The notes under the pieces: generated by a model | Databases searched by the model: none | What the model saw: the letters and a program-made list of their open reading frames with translations, nothing else | What the model was told of the DNA's origin: nothing | Program-made: the position numbers and the translations under genes | DNA from: an uncultured Eubacteriales bacterium | GTDB taxonomy: Bacteria; Bacillota; Clostridia; Oscillospirales; QAKW01 | Assembly: GCA_902492505.1 (NCBI GenBank) | Contig: CABULU010000002.1 | Location: 1 to 64,000, forward strand | Reading direction: 5' to 3' | Length of the DNA: 64,000 nt | Shown: positions 15,541 through 24,602 of the stretch, in pieces | How positions within the stretch are numbered: the first letter of the stretch is position 1 | How the letters are laid out: every line of letters begins with the position of its first letter

Positions 15541-16152
15541 CTATTTGTACTGCGGGAATTTTTCTTCTGCGGTTAAATGCTTATATACTGCTATTACCGA
15601 AATTAACACGCATCCGGCAGCGATGGATACAAGACCGTGTAAAAGCAGCCATACAGACGATATTAAGCCGAAGAGTGAAAATGTAAATATACTTCTTATG
15701 CTGTTTGGATTTATTTTTATTACCGTAGAAAATAATATATATAGTCCGGCAAGAATTAACACACAACGTGTAACAGGCAGAACCGCCAATAGCACCCCGA
15801 AAGCGGTGGCGATACACTTTCCGCCGCGTATTTTATCAAAAGGAGCTATTGCATGCCCTAAAACGGGGGCGGTTATAACAAGCGAAAACAGCAAACTGTC
15901 TGAGCCAAAAACTCTGTACGCTATGTATACGGGTAAATAGCCTTTTGCCATATCCATAAAAAGACATAGCAGTCCCATACGTATTCCGCAGTGTGTAAAA
16001 ACATTTGCCGCTCCGGGATTTCCATCCGAACTGAGAGCGCATATGTCCTTTTTCATCAGAACTTTCGGCAATATTCTGCTGAACATTACGCAGCCGCACA
16101 GAAATGCGCAGGATATTATGCACAGCCATATAAATATCTGTTGTATGCTCAT
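15541..16152 (-). CDS. PlsY-like acyl-phosphate:glycerol-3-phosphate acyltransferase
   Basis: 203 residues, about five membrane helices. The three PlsY motifs are recognisable: SSDGNPGAANVF (about residues 41-52), a GxAxxxDMAKG-like segment after it, and APVLGHAIAPF with GGKCIATAFG (about 95-116). PlsY transfers an acyl group from acyl-phosphate to glycerol-3-phosphate to make lysophosphatidic acid in the membrane. Cys and Ser replace some usual residues (SSDGNP instead of GSGNP), so it may be a second, specialised copy. Its start overlaps the end of the upstream glycosyltransferase gene by 4 bases, pairing it with glycolipid synthesis. Confidence 0.82.
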   Translation of the reverse strand: MSIQQIFIWLCIISCAFLCGCVMFSRILPKVLMKKDICALSSDGNPGAANVFTHCGIRMGLLCLFMDMAKGYLPVYIAYRVFGSDSLLFSLVITAPVLGHAIAPFDKIRGGKCIATAFGVLLAVLPVTRCVLILAGLYILFSTVIKINPNSIRSIFTFSLFGLISSVWLLLHGLVSIAAGCVLISVIAVYKHLTAEEKFPQYK

Positions 16153-17255
16153 ATTCTTGCCACCCTTTTCGCAATGTCGTACGCAGCATTGGGATTTATG
16201 TTTTGTTTCTGGTTATATATCATTTGTGAGCATGCATTCTCGTTTTCTGTAAGTGCGAGAGCGTACCGGACAGCCTCACTTGTATTTTTGGCGTTATATG
16301 ACATACCGTGATTTTCAAAAAAAGCGGCATTTTTTGTCTCGCAGCCTGGTATTGCATTTACATGAATTATTGGTATGTTTGCAACCGCCGCTTCTGTGCT
16401 TGAGAGCCCTCCGGGTTTTGTCAAAAGTACGTTCGCGCTGTTCATGTACAGGTTTATGTCTCTTGTGAACGGCACTGCTTGTATATGTGCTAAGTTATTA
16501 TAACGTTTATCAATTTCATTTTTAAGGCTTTCGTTTCTGCCTGTCATGGCAAATATCCTATAATTAATGTCAGTGCTCTCTACAAGCTCGTCGCACAGTT
16601 TTATCAGATTTATGCCTCCTATTCCGCCGCTCATTACAAGAATCATTTTTTTATCCTGCTCTATTTTTAATTTCTCACGTGCAGCACTGCGTGGCATATG
16701 ACGGTTAAACCGACCGGAGACGGGAATTCCGTACGTATAAATGTTTGAACGCGGCACCCCTCTGCTTATAAGTTTTTCTTCAATGCTTTTATGAGGAACA
16801 AAATATCCGTCAAGCTTTGTTTCGGCGAGAAACGGAATAAGAGTATAGTCGGTTAGAACGCCGTAAAACGGAACGTCAAAAATAGCTTTTCGTTTAATCG
16901 CAGTTAAAGCCTCCATACCATATAGATGTGTAGATATTACAGCATCGAAACCGTTCTCGGTAATATACTGATATAAACACTGAGCGTATGATGCGTTTGC
17001 ATAATAAACAGGCGAAGTGATTCCCGTTGAATCATACAGTACGCCGGCTTTATACAGTATGCCGAAAGTGGAAGGAACGTTTTTTATCATACCGTTATAA
17101 AAAGACGATACGAACTTCTGGGCGCGTTTGCTTCTGAACAGAACCGGGTCAGCAATGACACATGTGACTCCGAACCGTTCCAGCGCTTCTTTTACGGCAA
17201 ATGCTGCGCTGTTATGCCCCTCTCCCGTGTAGCAACTCAGTATTAAAATTTTCAT
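16149..17255 (-). CDS. Diacylglycerol glycosyltransferase-like protein (MGDG synthase / UgtP family, GT28)
   Basis: 368 residues. The N-terminal MGDG-synthase domain opens with LILSCYTGEGHNSAA (a glycine-rich loop with His). A GT28-type nucleotide-sugar domain follows, with MSGGIGG near residue 210 and TKPGGLSSTEA near 280, where the conserved GG and Glu bind the UDP-sugar. Family members add glucose or galactose to diacylglycerol to make membrane glycolipids and lipoteichoic-acid anchors. The overlap with a plsY-like gene supports a glycolipid pathway. A MurG role is unlikely because the N-terminal sequence is of the MGDG-synthase type. Confidence 0.87.
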   Translation of the reverse strand: MKILILSCYTGEGHNSAAFAVKEALERFGVTCVIADPVLFRSKRAQKFVSSFYNGMIKNVPSTFGILYKAGVLYDSTGITSPVYYANASYAQCLYQYITENGFDAVISTHLYGMEALTAIKRKAIFDVPFYGVLTDYTLIPFLAETKLDGYFVPHKSIEEKLISRGVPRSNIYTYGIPVSGRFNRHMPRSAAREKLKIEQDKKMILVMSGGIGGINLIKLCDELVESTDINYRIFAMTGRNESLKNEIDKRYNNLAHIQAVPFTRDINLYMNSANVLLTKPGGLSSTEAAVANIPIIHVNAIPGCETKNAAFFENHGMSYNAKNTSEAVRYALALTENENACSQMIYNQKQNINPNAAYDIAKRVARI

Positions 17256-17410
17256 AAAGACGTCCCCTTATTTAACTCTTTTATCTATTTTTAATCAATT
17301 CCTGATTTATTTCAATAGACAATGACCGCTGAATGTACGATTTTAGGACATATTTTAAATTTTGTACTCATTTATTGTTTAGGAGAATAAAATACAAAAA
17401 ATAATTATTC

Positions 17411-17439
17411 TTGAAAAGAACACCAAACGGAGTTATAAT
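17411..17439 (+). promoter_or_regulatory. SigmaA-type promoter of the SLH-protein gene
   Basis: TTGAAA (17411-17416), 17 bases, TATAAT (17434-17439). The start ATG lies 27 bases further on, behind GGAGG. Confidence 0.7.
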
Positions 17440-17465
17440 ATTTAAAAAAATTAACGGAGGAAATT

Positions 17466-20009
17466 ATGAAAAGGTTAAAAATCTTAATTTCTTGTATTAC
17501 AGCCGCTTTTTTGCTGCTTGGCTGTTTTCAGTTTTCGTTTGCCGCTTCTGCGGAATTACTGTTCAATATGAACGGTAAAACCGTGTACAGTGATACTTCG
17601 CTTGCGCAGATATATGATATGTACGGCAAAGAAAAACTGCGTACAAAATCAATCTTCGGCGGAAATTCATATTCTTTTGACGGTGCAAGTCATAATGATT
17701 TTCTCTTTATTGAAACAAATTCAAAAGGTCAGATAGTCAGCTATTGTATTTTCGGCGACACATTTACATCAAATGCCGGCAATTTTGGAGATAAAGCGTC
17801 TTACTCATCGTCTTCGGTTGTTACATATACGGACTCAAACGATATTATATGGGGCGTTACCGGCTATTCTTCCAATGTTGCCGATAAAAATGCAGCGCTG
17901 GAACTGTATAACAGTGATGCGGTGTACGGCGAATATATTGCAAGACATGCGGTGATTATGTGGAACGCCGTATCAAAGTATTTCGGCAGACCCGCAAATA
18001 TTCAGTTTGACAGCCGTACATTTTATATGAACAGGCAGCTGATGGAAGGCGGCAGTAACTTTTATGATTATTGCGAATCGGTCGGGAAAAGCGAACAGTT
18101 TAAGCTTATCAGCTGGAGCTCGTATGGTATAGTATCAAATGCAGTTCCCACTCCGGGAATGTACGGAAACTGCGCGAGAAATTATACTATACCATCCGAC
18201 GCATTTCCTGTTTTTGACAGTACAGGTGGCCGTATAATCGGCAGTCTCAGATCTACATACTTTGATAATTGGTCTGATGTTCCGTATACCGATCAGGAAC
18301 GGGAGCTTCTTTCCCGTGCACGAAAAATTTACAATGAAAGTGTAGAAATATATAACAGCGAGTCAGATTATTTTGAAATTCATCCGCAGGACGCAGTTCT
18401 TCCTTTAGAGCCTGGAGTAATACGCGACAGTAAGCTTTACGGTGCGCTCGGTTATATAAACGCCATACGCGCAGGTGCCGGCTTACCTCTGCTCGAATTG
18501 TCCGAGGAGCTTTCCAAAGGATGCCAGTATAAGGCGATTTTAACTTCATATATCGGGAAAAACGGTATTTCCAATCCTAACCCGCATTATCCGCCTCAGC
18601 CGGACGGAGTCTCGGATGAGTATTATGCAATTGCGCAGAACGGCGCGGGTGAAAACCTTTATCACGGTACGGTTATCACAAGCATTACCAATGCTCTTAA
18701 TGACGCATACGGAGATCCGATAACCTGCGGTCACAGATATAATCTGCTTAATCCAACATGGAAATATATCGGCTTCGGAAGCACGGAAGTTGATAACCAT
18801 CTTTCGATCGGCATTCAGGGTGTTCACAAAATGAGTGGATATCAGGAAAGTGACGCTGAAATCGTCGCATGGCCGTCAAAGGGCGTGATGTTAGAGGAGG
18901 CGGGAGCAGGAAGCAATACGATGTATACTGCTTCTTTTAATAAAACTTATGGATTCACCAAAGATACCGGAGTTATTTTTAAATGTCTCAATACCGGAGA
19001 AACATTTGAATTCATACCGGGTGAAAACAAACAGAATCATGAACTTCATAACAGCGGGTCAATTATCTCATATTATGACGCCAATATATCCATGACGGTA
19101 GGCAATGTATATGAGATAACCCTGACCAATGTAAAAAACCACGGTACAGGAGAAATAATTGATTATACATATCGCAGCGTGTATGAATCCGCTTATGGTT
19201 CGGACTCCTCAGATACTGCCACAGATATTTCTATGTCAAGCAGCAGTTTAACAATGGCAGTAAACCAGCGTGTGAAAATAAACGCCTCCGTTGTTCCCGA
19301 TAACTGTAAAAATAAAATGATTTTATGGTCCTCCGATAACAATGAAATTGCTACGGTAAATGAAAACGGTTATGTTACAGCGCATAAAACAGGTACTGTC
19401 ACAATCAGCGCTTCTACTGATAACGGCGTAGTAAAATACTGCACCGTAAATATACAGGCAACTCCGTTTACCGATCTTACCTCAAAATGGTATATACCGT
19501 TTGTTGAAAAAGCATATCAGTGTGGAATAATGAGCGGTATGACTCCGACTACGTTTGAGCCGGCAACCAGCATGAGCCGGGCAATGTTTGTCAAAGTTAT
19601 TGCAAATCTCGAAGGTTTGGATCTTGATAACACTGTACCGACAGTTTTTTCAGATGTTCAGGTCGGCAGATACTTTACGGGACCGATAGGCTGGGCAAGT
19701 CAGAACGGTATTGTAAACGGAATTTCTCCTACCGAATTTGCTCCGAATTCTCCTATTACCCGCGAGCAGATGTGTGCTATGATTGTCAGATATGCCGAAT
19801 ATAAGAACATTGCATTTGATCAGAGTATATCCCCCGTAACATTTGCAGATGAGGATAAAATTTCAAAGTATGCCAAAGAGTATGTAAAAATTTGCCAGCG
19901 TGCAGGATTTATTGACGGCATGACTCCAACGACCTTTGAACCGAAAGGCAATGCAACACGCGCTCAGGTAGCAAAAATATTTTCTATTTTTTATAACTAT
20001 ATTGACTAA
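17466..20009 (+). CDS. S-layer-type surface protein with CAP (SCP) domain, Big_2 and three SLH repeats
   Basis: 847 residues. Signal peptide (about 1-27, ending FAASA). Residues about 28-300 look like the CAP-associated N-terminal domain, with two FIETNSKGQIVSYCIFGDTF-like strands. A CAP/SCP domain (about 320-458) has HYPPQPDG and GAGENLYHG. A Big_2 Ig-like domain (about 583-665) has the typical LWSSDNNEIATVNENGYVTA pattern. Three SLH repeats follow (about 668-847), each with the G(I/F)xxGxxPTxFxP and R(A/E)Q/MxxxI pattern. SLH domains bind pyruvylated secondary cell-wall polymer, so the protein sits on the cell surface. CAP domains of this type occur in many Clostridial exoproteins; activity unknown. 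Monocistronic, with its own promoter and terminator. Confidence 0.93.
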   Translation: MKRLKILISCITAAFLLLGCFQFSFAASAELLFNMNGKTVYSDTSLAQIYDMYGKEKLRTKSIFGGNSYSFDGASHNDFLFIETNSKGQIVSYCIFGDTFTSNAGNFGDKASYSSSSVVTYTDSNDIIWGVTGYSSNVADKNAALELYNSDAVYGEYIARHAVIMWNAVSKYFGRPANIQFDSRTFYMNRQLMEGGSNFYDYCESVGKSEQFKLISWSSYGIVSNAVPTPGMYGNCARNYTIPSDAFPVFDSTGGRIIGSLRSTYFDNWSDVPYTDQERELLSRARKIYNESVEIYNSESDYFEIHPQDAVLPLEPGVIRDSKLYGALGYINAIRAGAGLPLLELSEELSKGCQYKAILTSYIGKNGISNPNPHYPPQPDGVSDEYYAIAQNGAGENLYHGTVITSITNALNDAYGDPITCGHRYNLLNPTWKYIGFGSTEVDNHLSIGIQGVHKMSGYQESDAEIVAWPSKGVMLEEAGAGSNTMYTASFNKTYGFTKDTGVIFKCLNTGETFEFIPGENKQNHELHNSGSIISYYDANISMTVGNVYEITLTNVKNHGTGEIIDYTYRSVYESAYGSDSSDTATDISMSSSSLTMAVNQRVKINASVVPDNCKNKMILWSSDNNEIATVNENGYVTAHKTGTVTISASTDNGVVKYCTVNIQATPFTDLTSKWYIPFVEKAYQCGIMSGMTPTTFEPATSMSRAMFVKVIANLEGLDLDNTVPTVFSDVQVGRYFTGPIGWASQNGIVNGISPTEFAPNSPITREQMCAMIVRYAEYKNIAFDQSISPVTFADEDKISKYAKEYVKICQRAGFIDGMTPTTFEPKGNATRAQVAKIFSIFYNYID

Positions 20010-20017
20010 ACATAAAT

Positions 20018-20050
20018 AAAAAATGCCGGCATTTAATGCCGGCATTTTTT
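20018..20050 (+). terminator. Terminator after the SLH-protein gene
   Basis: A perfect 12-bp stem, AAATGCCGGCAT (20021-20032) and ATGCCGGCATTT (20036-20047), loop TTA, flanked by A-run and T-run. Confidence 0.92.
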
Positions 20051-20104
20051 ACTGTGACAGTTGAAACTGCCGTATATGTTTGATGAAATTTATCGTAAAA
20101 ACAG

Positions 20105-20133
20105 TTTACATCGGCTCCTTAAAATGTTATAAT
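20105..20133 (+). promoter_or_regulatory. SigmaA-type promoter of the miaB-mutSL-miaA cluster
   Basis: TTTACA (20105-20110), 17 bases, TATAAT (20128-20133), about 37 bases before the miaB start. No terminator is seen until after rluD, so it may serve the whole run. Confidence 0.7.
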
Positions 20134-20170
20134 TAATAATCAATACTATGTTTTATTAAGGGGAATGGTT

Positions 20171-21553
20171 TTGCCTGATTTAAACTATAAACAGTTCACC
20201 GGCGCTTTAAGAAATTATTTTGCACAGGCTGGGAAAACACCGCGCGCTATGGTTGTTACATACGGCTGTCAACAGAATATAAGCGACAGTGAGATAATAA
20301 AAGGACTGCTTTCGCTTTGCGGTTATACATTTTGTGACTCATACAATGAAGCGGATCTCGTTGTTTTTAATACCTGTGCCGTGCGTGAGCATGCAGAGCT
20401 GCGCGTATACGGCAATATCGGGGCGCTGAAGCCTGTCAAAAAAAGCCGCCCGGACTTGAAAATTGCAGTTTGCGGGTGCATGATGCAGCAGCAACAGGTT
20501 CAAAATGAAATAAAAACAAAATATAGGCATGTTGATATTGTTTTCGGGCCGTCGCTGATATATAAATTTCCTGAAATGCTGTTCAAATCGGTTTTGGAAG
20601 GTCAGAAAATATTTGACCGTTCTGAAAATCCCGATATCATAGAGGGTCTTCCGGTTCAACGTGCTAAAAACAATAAGGCTTGGGTTACTGTGATGTACGG
20701 CTGTAATAATTTCTGTACATATTGCATTGTTCCGTATCTGCGAGGAAGAGAGCGAAGCCGCAAATCGTCGGACATAATCAGAGAAGTGAAAGAGCTTGTT
20801 GAATCCGGATTTAAGGATATAACCTTGCTTGGCCAAAATGTTAATTCTTACGGTAAGGACTTAGATCTCGGATATGATTTTGCTGATCTTTTAAATGAGC
20901 TTAATGATATAGAGGGTGATTTTTGGCTTCGGTTTGTTACCAGTCATCCGAAGGATTGTACAAAGAAACTTATTGATACAATGGCATCATGTCAAAAGGT
21001 CTGCAATCAGCTGCATTTGCCGTTTCAGTCCGGAAACGACCGTGTACTTAAGGAAATGAACAGAAATTATACGTTCGATAAGTATTTGAAACTTATTGAA
21101 TATGCCAAGGAAAAGATGCCTGATATAACTCTTACAAGTGATGTTATTGTAGGTTTTCCGGGTGAGACTGACGAGGAATTTGAAGATACAGTGCGCCTTG
21201 TTGAGTGTGTGGAGTTTGATAATCTTTTTACGTTTATTTATTCAAAACGAACCGGAACACCGGCGGCTGTGATGGAAAACCAGATAGATGATAATATAAA
21301 ATCTGCACGCTTTAACAGACTTTTGGAAGTGCTTCACCCCATTTCCAAAAAGCGAAATGATTTGCTTTTGAACAAAACACTAAAGGTGTTTGTCGAGGGC
21401 ATGAGCAAAACTGATTCCTGCGTATTGTCGGCAAAAACGGAAGGCGGAAAAACCGTAGATTTTAAGGGTGACAAGGCTCTTATCGGCCAGTTCGCATATG
21501 TAAAGATAACACAGTGCAAAACGTGGAGTCTTGCCGGAGAACTTACTGAATAA
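20171..21553 (+). CDS. miaB: tRNA-2-methylthio-N6-dimethylallyladenosine synthase (radical SAM methylthiotransferase)
   Basis: 460 residues from TTG 20171, which lies 6 bases after AGGGGA; an ATG at 20165 is only one base from that site. Three parts are visible: the N-terminal UPF0004 domain with TYGCQQNISDSE, NTCAVREHAE and VCGCMMQQQ (three cluster Cys), the radical-SAM domain with CNNFCTYCIVPYLRGRERS (CxxxCxxC), and a C-terminal TRAM domain. MiaB adds a methylthio group to i6A at position 37 of tRNAs that read UNN codons. The substrate-making enzyme MiaA is encoded four genes downstream, a common Clostridial arrangement. Confidence 0.96.
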   Translation: MPDLNYKQFTGALRNYFAQAGKTPRAMVVTYGCQQNISDSEIIKGLLSLCGYTFCDSYNEADLVVFNTCAVREHAELRVYGNIGALKPVKKSRPDLKIAVCGCMMQQQQVQNEIKTKYRHVDIVFGPSLIYKFPEMLFKSVLEGQKIFDRSENPDIIEGLPVQRAKNNKAWVTVMYGCNNFCTYCIVPYLRGRERSRKSSDIIREVKELVESGFKDITLLGQNVNSYGKDLDLGYDFADLLNELNDIEGDFWLRFVTSHPKDCTKKLIDTMASCQKVCNQLHLPFQSGNDRVLKEMNRNYTFDKYLKLIEYAKEKMPDITLTSDVIVGFPGETDEEFEDTVRLVECVEFDNLFTFIYSKRTGTPAAVMENQIDDNIKSARFNRLLEVLHPISKKRNDLLLNKTLKVFVEGMSKTDSCVLSAKTEGGKTVDFKGDKALIGQFAYVKITQCKTWSLAGELTE

Positions 21554-21567
21554 TAAGGAGAATTAAA

Positions 21568-21972
21568 ATGACGGATATAGCACAGATTATTGAAAAAACA
21601 AAGGAGCTGGGAAAGCTTCTGTCCGACTCTGATCAGGTGCGCGCCATGTTGGCGGCGCGTCTGGCGTATGAGCAAAATACAGATATTCAGGAGCTGAACG
21701 GTCAATTTAATATACATAAAATGTCTATTGCAGCGCTATCAAAACAGGACAATCCTGACGAGGAACGTATTGCGGGACATGAGGAGAAGCTTCGTGAAAT
21801 TTACGATAAAATAATGTCGCATGAGTTGATGACGGAATACCAGACAAAAACACAGGTTGTAGAGCAGCTCATAGGTCAGATAAATAGTATTCTGAATTTC
21901 TATATTTCGGGTGAAAACCCGCAGGGTTGTACCGGTTCTTGTGCTACTTGCGGCGGATGTTCCGGTAAATAA
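21568..21972 (+). CDS. YlbF/YmcA family (RicA-like) regulator with Cys-rich tail
   Basis: 134 residues, mostly helical, matching the Com_YlbF family (about residues 5-112). It lies 14 bases after miaB, the position held by ymcA (ricA) in B. subtilis. There RicA, RicF and RicT form a complex with Fe-S clusters needed for RNase Y-dependent mRNA processing, competence, biofilm and sporulation. The last 16 residues form a Cys cluster, GCTGSCATCGGCSG (four Cys), which could ligate an Fe-S cluster. Assignment to YmcA rather than YlbF rests on synteny. Confidence 0.85.
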   Translation: MTDIAQIIEKTKELGKLLSDSDQVRAMLAARLAYEQNTDIQELNGQFNIHKMSIAALSKQDNPDEERIAGHEEKLREIYDKIMSHELMTEYQTKTQVVEQLIGQINSILNFYISGENPQGCTGSCATCGGCSGK

Positions 21973-21998
21973 AGGTCAGCAAACAGAGGTAACTGAAA

Positions 21999-24587
21999 AT
22001 GGCAAAGATTTCTCCCATGATGGAGCAGTATTTTGAAATAAAAAAACAGTACCCGGATCATATCCTGCTTTACAGGGTGGGTGACTTTTATGAAATGTTT
22101 TACGATGACGCTGTGACTGTATCGCGTGAACTTGATATGACTCTTACCGGCAAGGACTGCGGGCAGGAAGAACGTGCGCCCATGTGCGGCATGCCGTATC
22201 ATTCTTGCGACGGTTATATTGCACGCCTTATAGCAAACGGGCATAAGGTATGCGTATGTGAGCAGGTTGAAGATCCGAAAAGTGCAAAAGGGCTTGTAAA
22301 GCGCGAGGTAGTAAAGGTTATAACGCCGGGTACCGTAACAGACAGTGATATGCTTGACTCTGCAAAGAATAATTTTCTTGCGGCGCTTATGCTTAAATAC
22401 GAGACTGCGGCGCTCTGCTTTGCCGATGTTTCGACGGGTGAACTGTTTTTGACATGTATTACCGACTTTACTGAACAGGATATAATTAACGAGCTTTGCA
22501 AATTTACACCGAGTGAGATACTTATTACATCCGAGGGGCTTGCATTTAAGGAAGTGACGGCGTATTGCAGTCAGAGGCTTTCTGCTCTTGTGTCTACCTT
22601 TGAGGATAGCTTTGATATGAATGAAATATCGCAGCAGATTCTTCGTCATTTCAAGGCAGCGACGCTTTCCGAACTGGATATAGAAAATGAGGCTGAGCTT
22701 TCTGCTCTTTATGCCGTTTTATCTTATATAGTCGGTACTCAGAAAGGCGATATCGGTTATATAAATAAGTTAGAAGTTTACTCAAAAGCTCAGTTTATGG
22801 AGCTTGATCTGAGCACTCGGCGTAATCTTGAAATAACTGAGAGCATGCGTCACGGGACAAAGCAGGGTTCTCTTTTAAATGTATTGGATAGGACAAAGAC
22901 ATCTATGGGCAGCCGCAAGCTGCGAACTATGCTTGAACGTCCGCTGATTAAGGTCAATGACATAAATAAGCGTCTTAGCGCGGTGGAGGAGCTAAAGCTC
23001 CGCGCTATTGAACGGGACAGGCTTACGGACTGCCTGAAATCAATACACGACCTTGAGCGACTTATGACAAGGCTCATGCTCGGCAGCGGTAATGCCAAGG
23101 ATCTTATAGCGTTTAAAAATGCGTTCGAGGTTCTACCAAAAATAAAACAGTCGCTTTCCGGTTTTCAATCTAAGTTGCTAAAAACTCTTGATTCAAATAT
23201 CATTGAACAGAACGAACTTTACAATATTATTGAAAACTCAATTATTGACAATCCGCCTTTTACGGTGAAAGAGGGCGGAATAATAAAAGACGGATATGAC
23301 AGCTCTGTTGATGAGAACAGGCATCTGATGAAAGACGCAAAAACGCTTATTTCGGAACTTGAACAGCGTGAAAAGGATGCGACAGGCATAAAGTCGCTTA
23401 AAATCAGTTACAACAGGGTGTTCGGGTATTATATTGAGGTTACAAAAATGTATTATGACCTTATTCCCGAAAACTATATCAGAAAACAAACTTTGGCAAA
23501 CTGCGAGCGGTTTATAACTCAGGAACTTAAAGATCTTGAGACAAAGATACTTTATGCCTCCGAGCGTGTTCAGGCGAGAGAGTATGAGATATTCTGCTCA
23601 GTGCGTGATATGGTAAAAGCGCAGTTTACGAGTATTAAGAGCACAAGTGAGTCACTGGCGATGCTGGATGTGCTGGCATCTCTTGCGGTTGTGGCTCAGC
23701 AGAATAATTATGTGCGTCCCGATGTTGATGTGAGTGATGAAATAAATATTGTTGAGGGACGGCATCCGGTGGTTGAAACCGTTCTTAAAGACACGCTGTT
23801 TGTACCTAACAGTATGTATTTAGACTGTCAGAGCAGCCGCATGATGATATTGACCGGGCCTAATATGGCAGGTAAATCTACATATATGCGTCAGAACGCC
23901 ATGATAATACTTATGGCTCAAATCGGCTCGTTTGTACCTGCAAAGAGCGCACATATAGGTATTGTTGATAAAATATTCACACGCGTCGGTGCGTCGGATG
24001 ATCTGGCTTCCGGTCAGTCAACCTTTATGCTTGAAATGCTGGAGGTTGCAAATATTCTGAAAAACGCTACTTCAAGAAGTTTTCTTGTGTTTGATGAGAT
24101 AGGTCGCGGTACGTCTACCTACGACGGAATGAGTATTGCCAAAGCTGTTGTAGAATACGTTGTAAATAAGAAAAAAATTGGAGCTAAAACATTATTTGCA
24201 ACGCATTATCATGAATTGTGCGAGCTTGCTGATACTGTGGAGGGCGTTGTGAATTTTAATGTTGCCGTCAAAAAGCGCGGCGACAATATTGTATTTTTAA
24301 AGAAAATTATACCCGGCGGCACTGATGACAGCTTTGGTATTGAGGTGGCGGCTCTTGCGGGTATTGACAGCTGGATTGTCAAACGTGCAAAAGAAATTTT
24401 GAAAGAGCTTGAAACTGACGGAAAGGTCAAGATAATCACAAAATACGAAAGTGATGACAGCCAGCTCTCTATGAGCGATATAAGCTCTTCTGAGATTATA
24501 GAAAGACTTAAGTCCATAGACGTGAGCACAATAACGCCGCTTGAGGCGATGAGTATTCTGTATGAATTGTCCAACAAGGCAAAATAA
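21999..24587 (+). CDS. mutS: DNA mismatch repair protein MutS
   Basis: 862 residues, full length. Domain I holds the mismatch-reading motif VGDFYEMFYDDA near residue 30 (Phe and Glu wedge). Connector, core and clamp domains follow, then the ATPase with Walker A GPNMAGKST (about 620), Walker B FLVFDEIGRGTS and the ATHYHEL switch. MutS finds base mispairs and small loops and recruits MutL. It starts 26 bases after the ylbF-like gene and 15 bases before mutL. Confidence 0.98.
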   Translation: MAKISPMMEQYFEIKKQYPDHILLYRVGDFYEMFYDDAVTVSRELDMTLTGKDCGQEERAPMCGMPYHSCDGYIARLIANGHKVCVCEQVEDPKSAKGLVKREVVKVITPGTVTDSDMLDSAKNNFLAALMLKYETAALCFADVSTGELFLTCITDFTEQDIINELCKFTPSEILITSEGLAFKEVTAYCSQRLSALVSTFEDSFDMNEISQQILRHFKAATLSELDIENEAELSALYAVLSYIVGTQKGDIGYINKLEVYSKAQFMELDLSTRRNLEITESMRHGTKQGSLLNVLDRTKTSMGSRKLRTMLERPLIKVNDINKRLSAVEELKLRAIERDRLTDCLKSIHDLERLMTRLMLGSGNAKDLIAFKNAFEVLPKIKQSLSGFQSKLLKTLDSNIIEQNELYNIIENSIIDNPPFTVKEGGIIKDGYDSSVDENRHLMKDAKTLISELEQREKDATGIKSLKISYNRVFGYYIEVTKMYYDLIPENYIRKQTLANCERFITQELKDLETKILYASERVQAREYEIFCSVRDMVKAQFTSIKSTSESLAMLDVLASLAVVAQQNNYVRPDVDVSDEINIVEGRHPVVETVLKDTLFVPNSMYLDCQSSRMMILTGPNMAGKSTYMRQNAMIILMAQIGSFVPAKSAHIGIVDKIFTRVGASDDLASGQSTFMLEMLEVANILKNATSRSFLVFDEIGRGTSTYDGMSIAKAVVEYVVNKKKIGAKTLFATHYHELCELADTVEGVVNFNVAVKKRGDNIVFLKKIIPGGTDDSFGIEVAALAGIDSWIVKRAKEILKELETDGKVKIITKYESDDSQLSMSDISSSEIIERLKSIDVSTITPLEAMSILYELSNKAK

Positions 24588-24602
24588 AAATCGGAGACGA
24601 AA

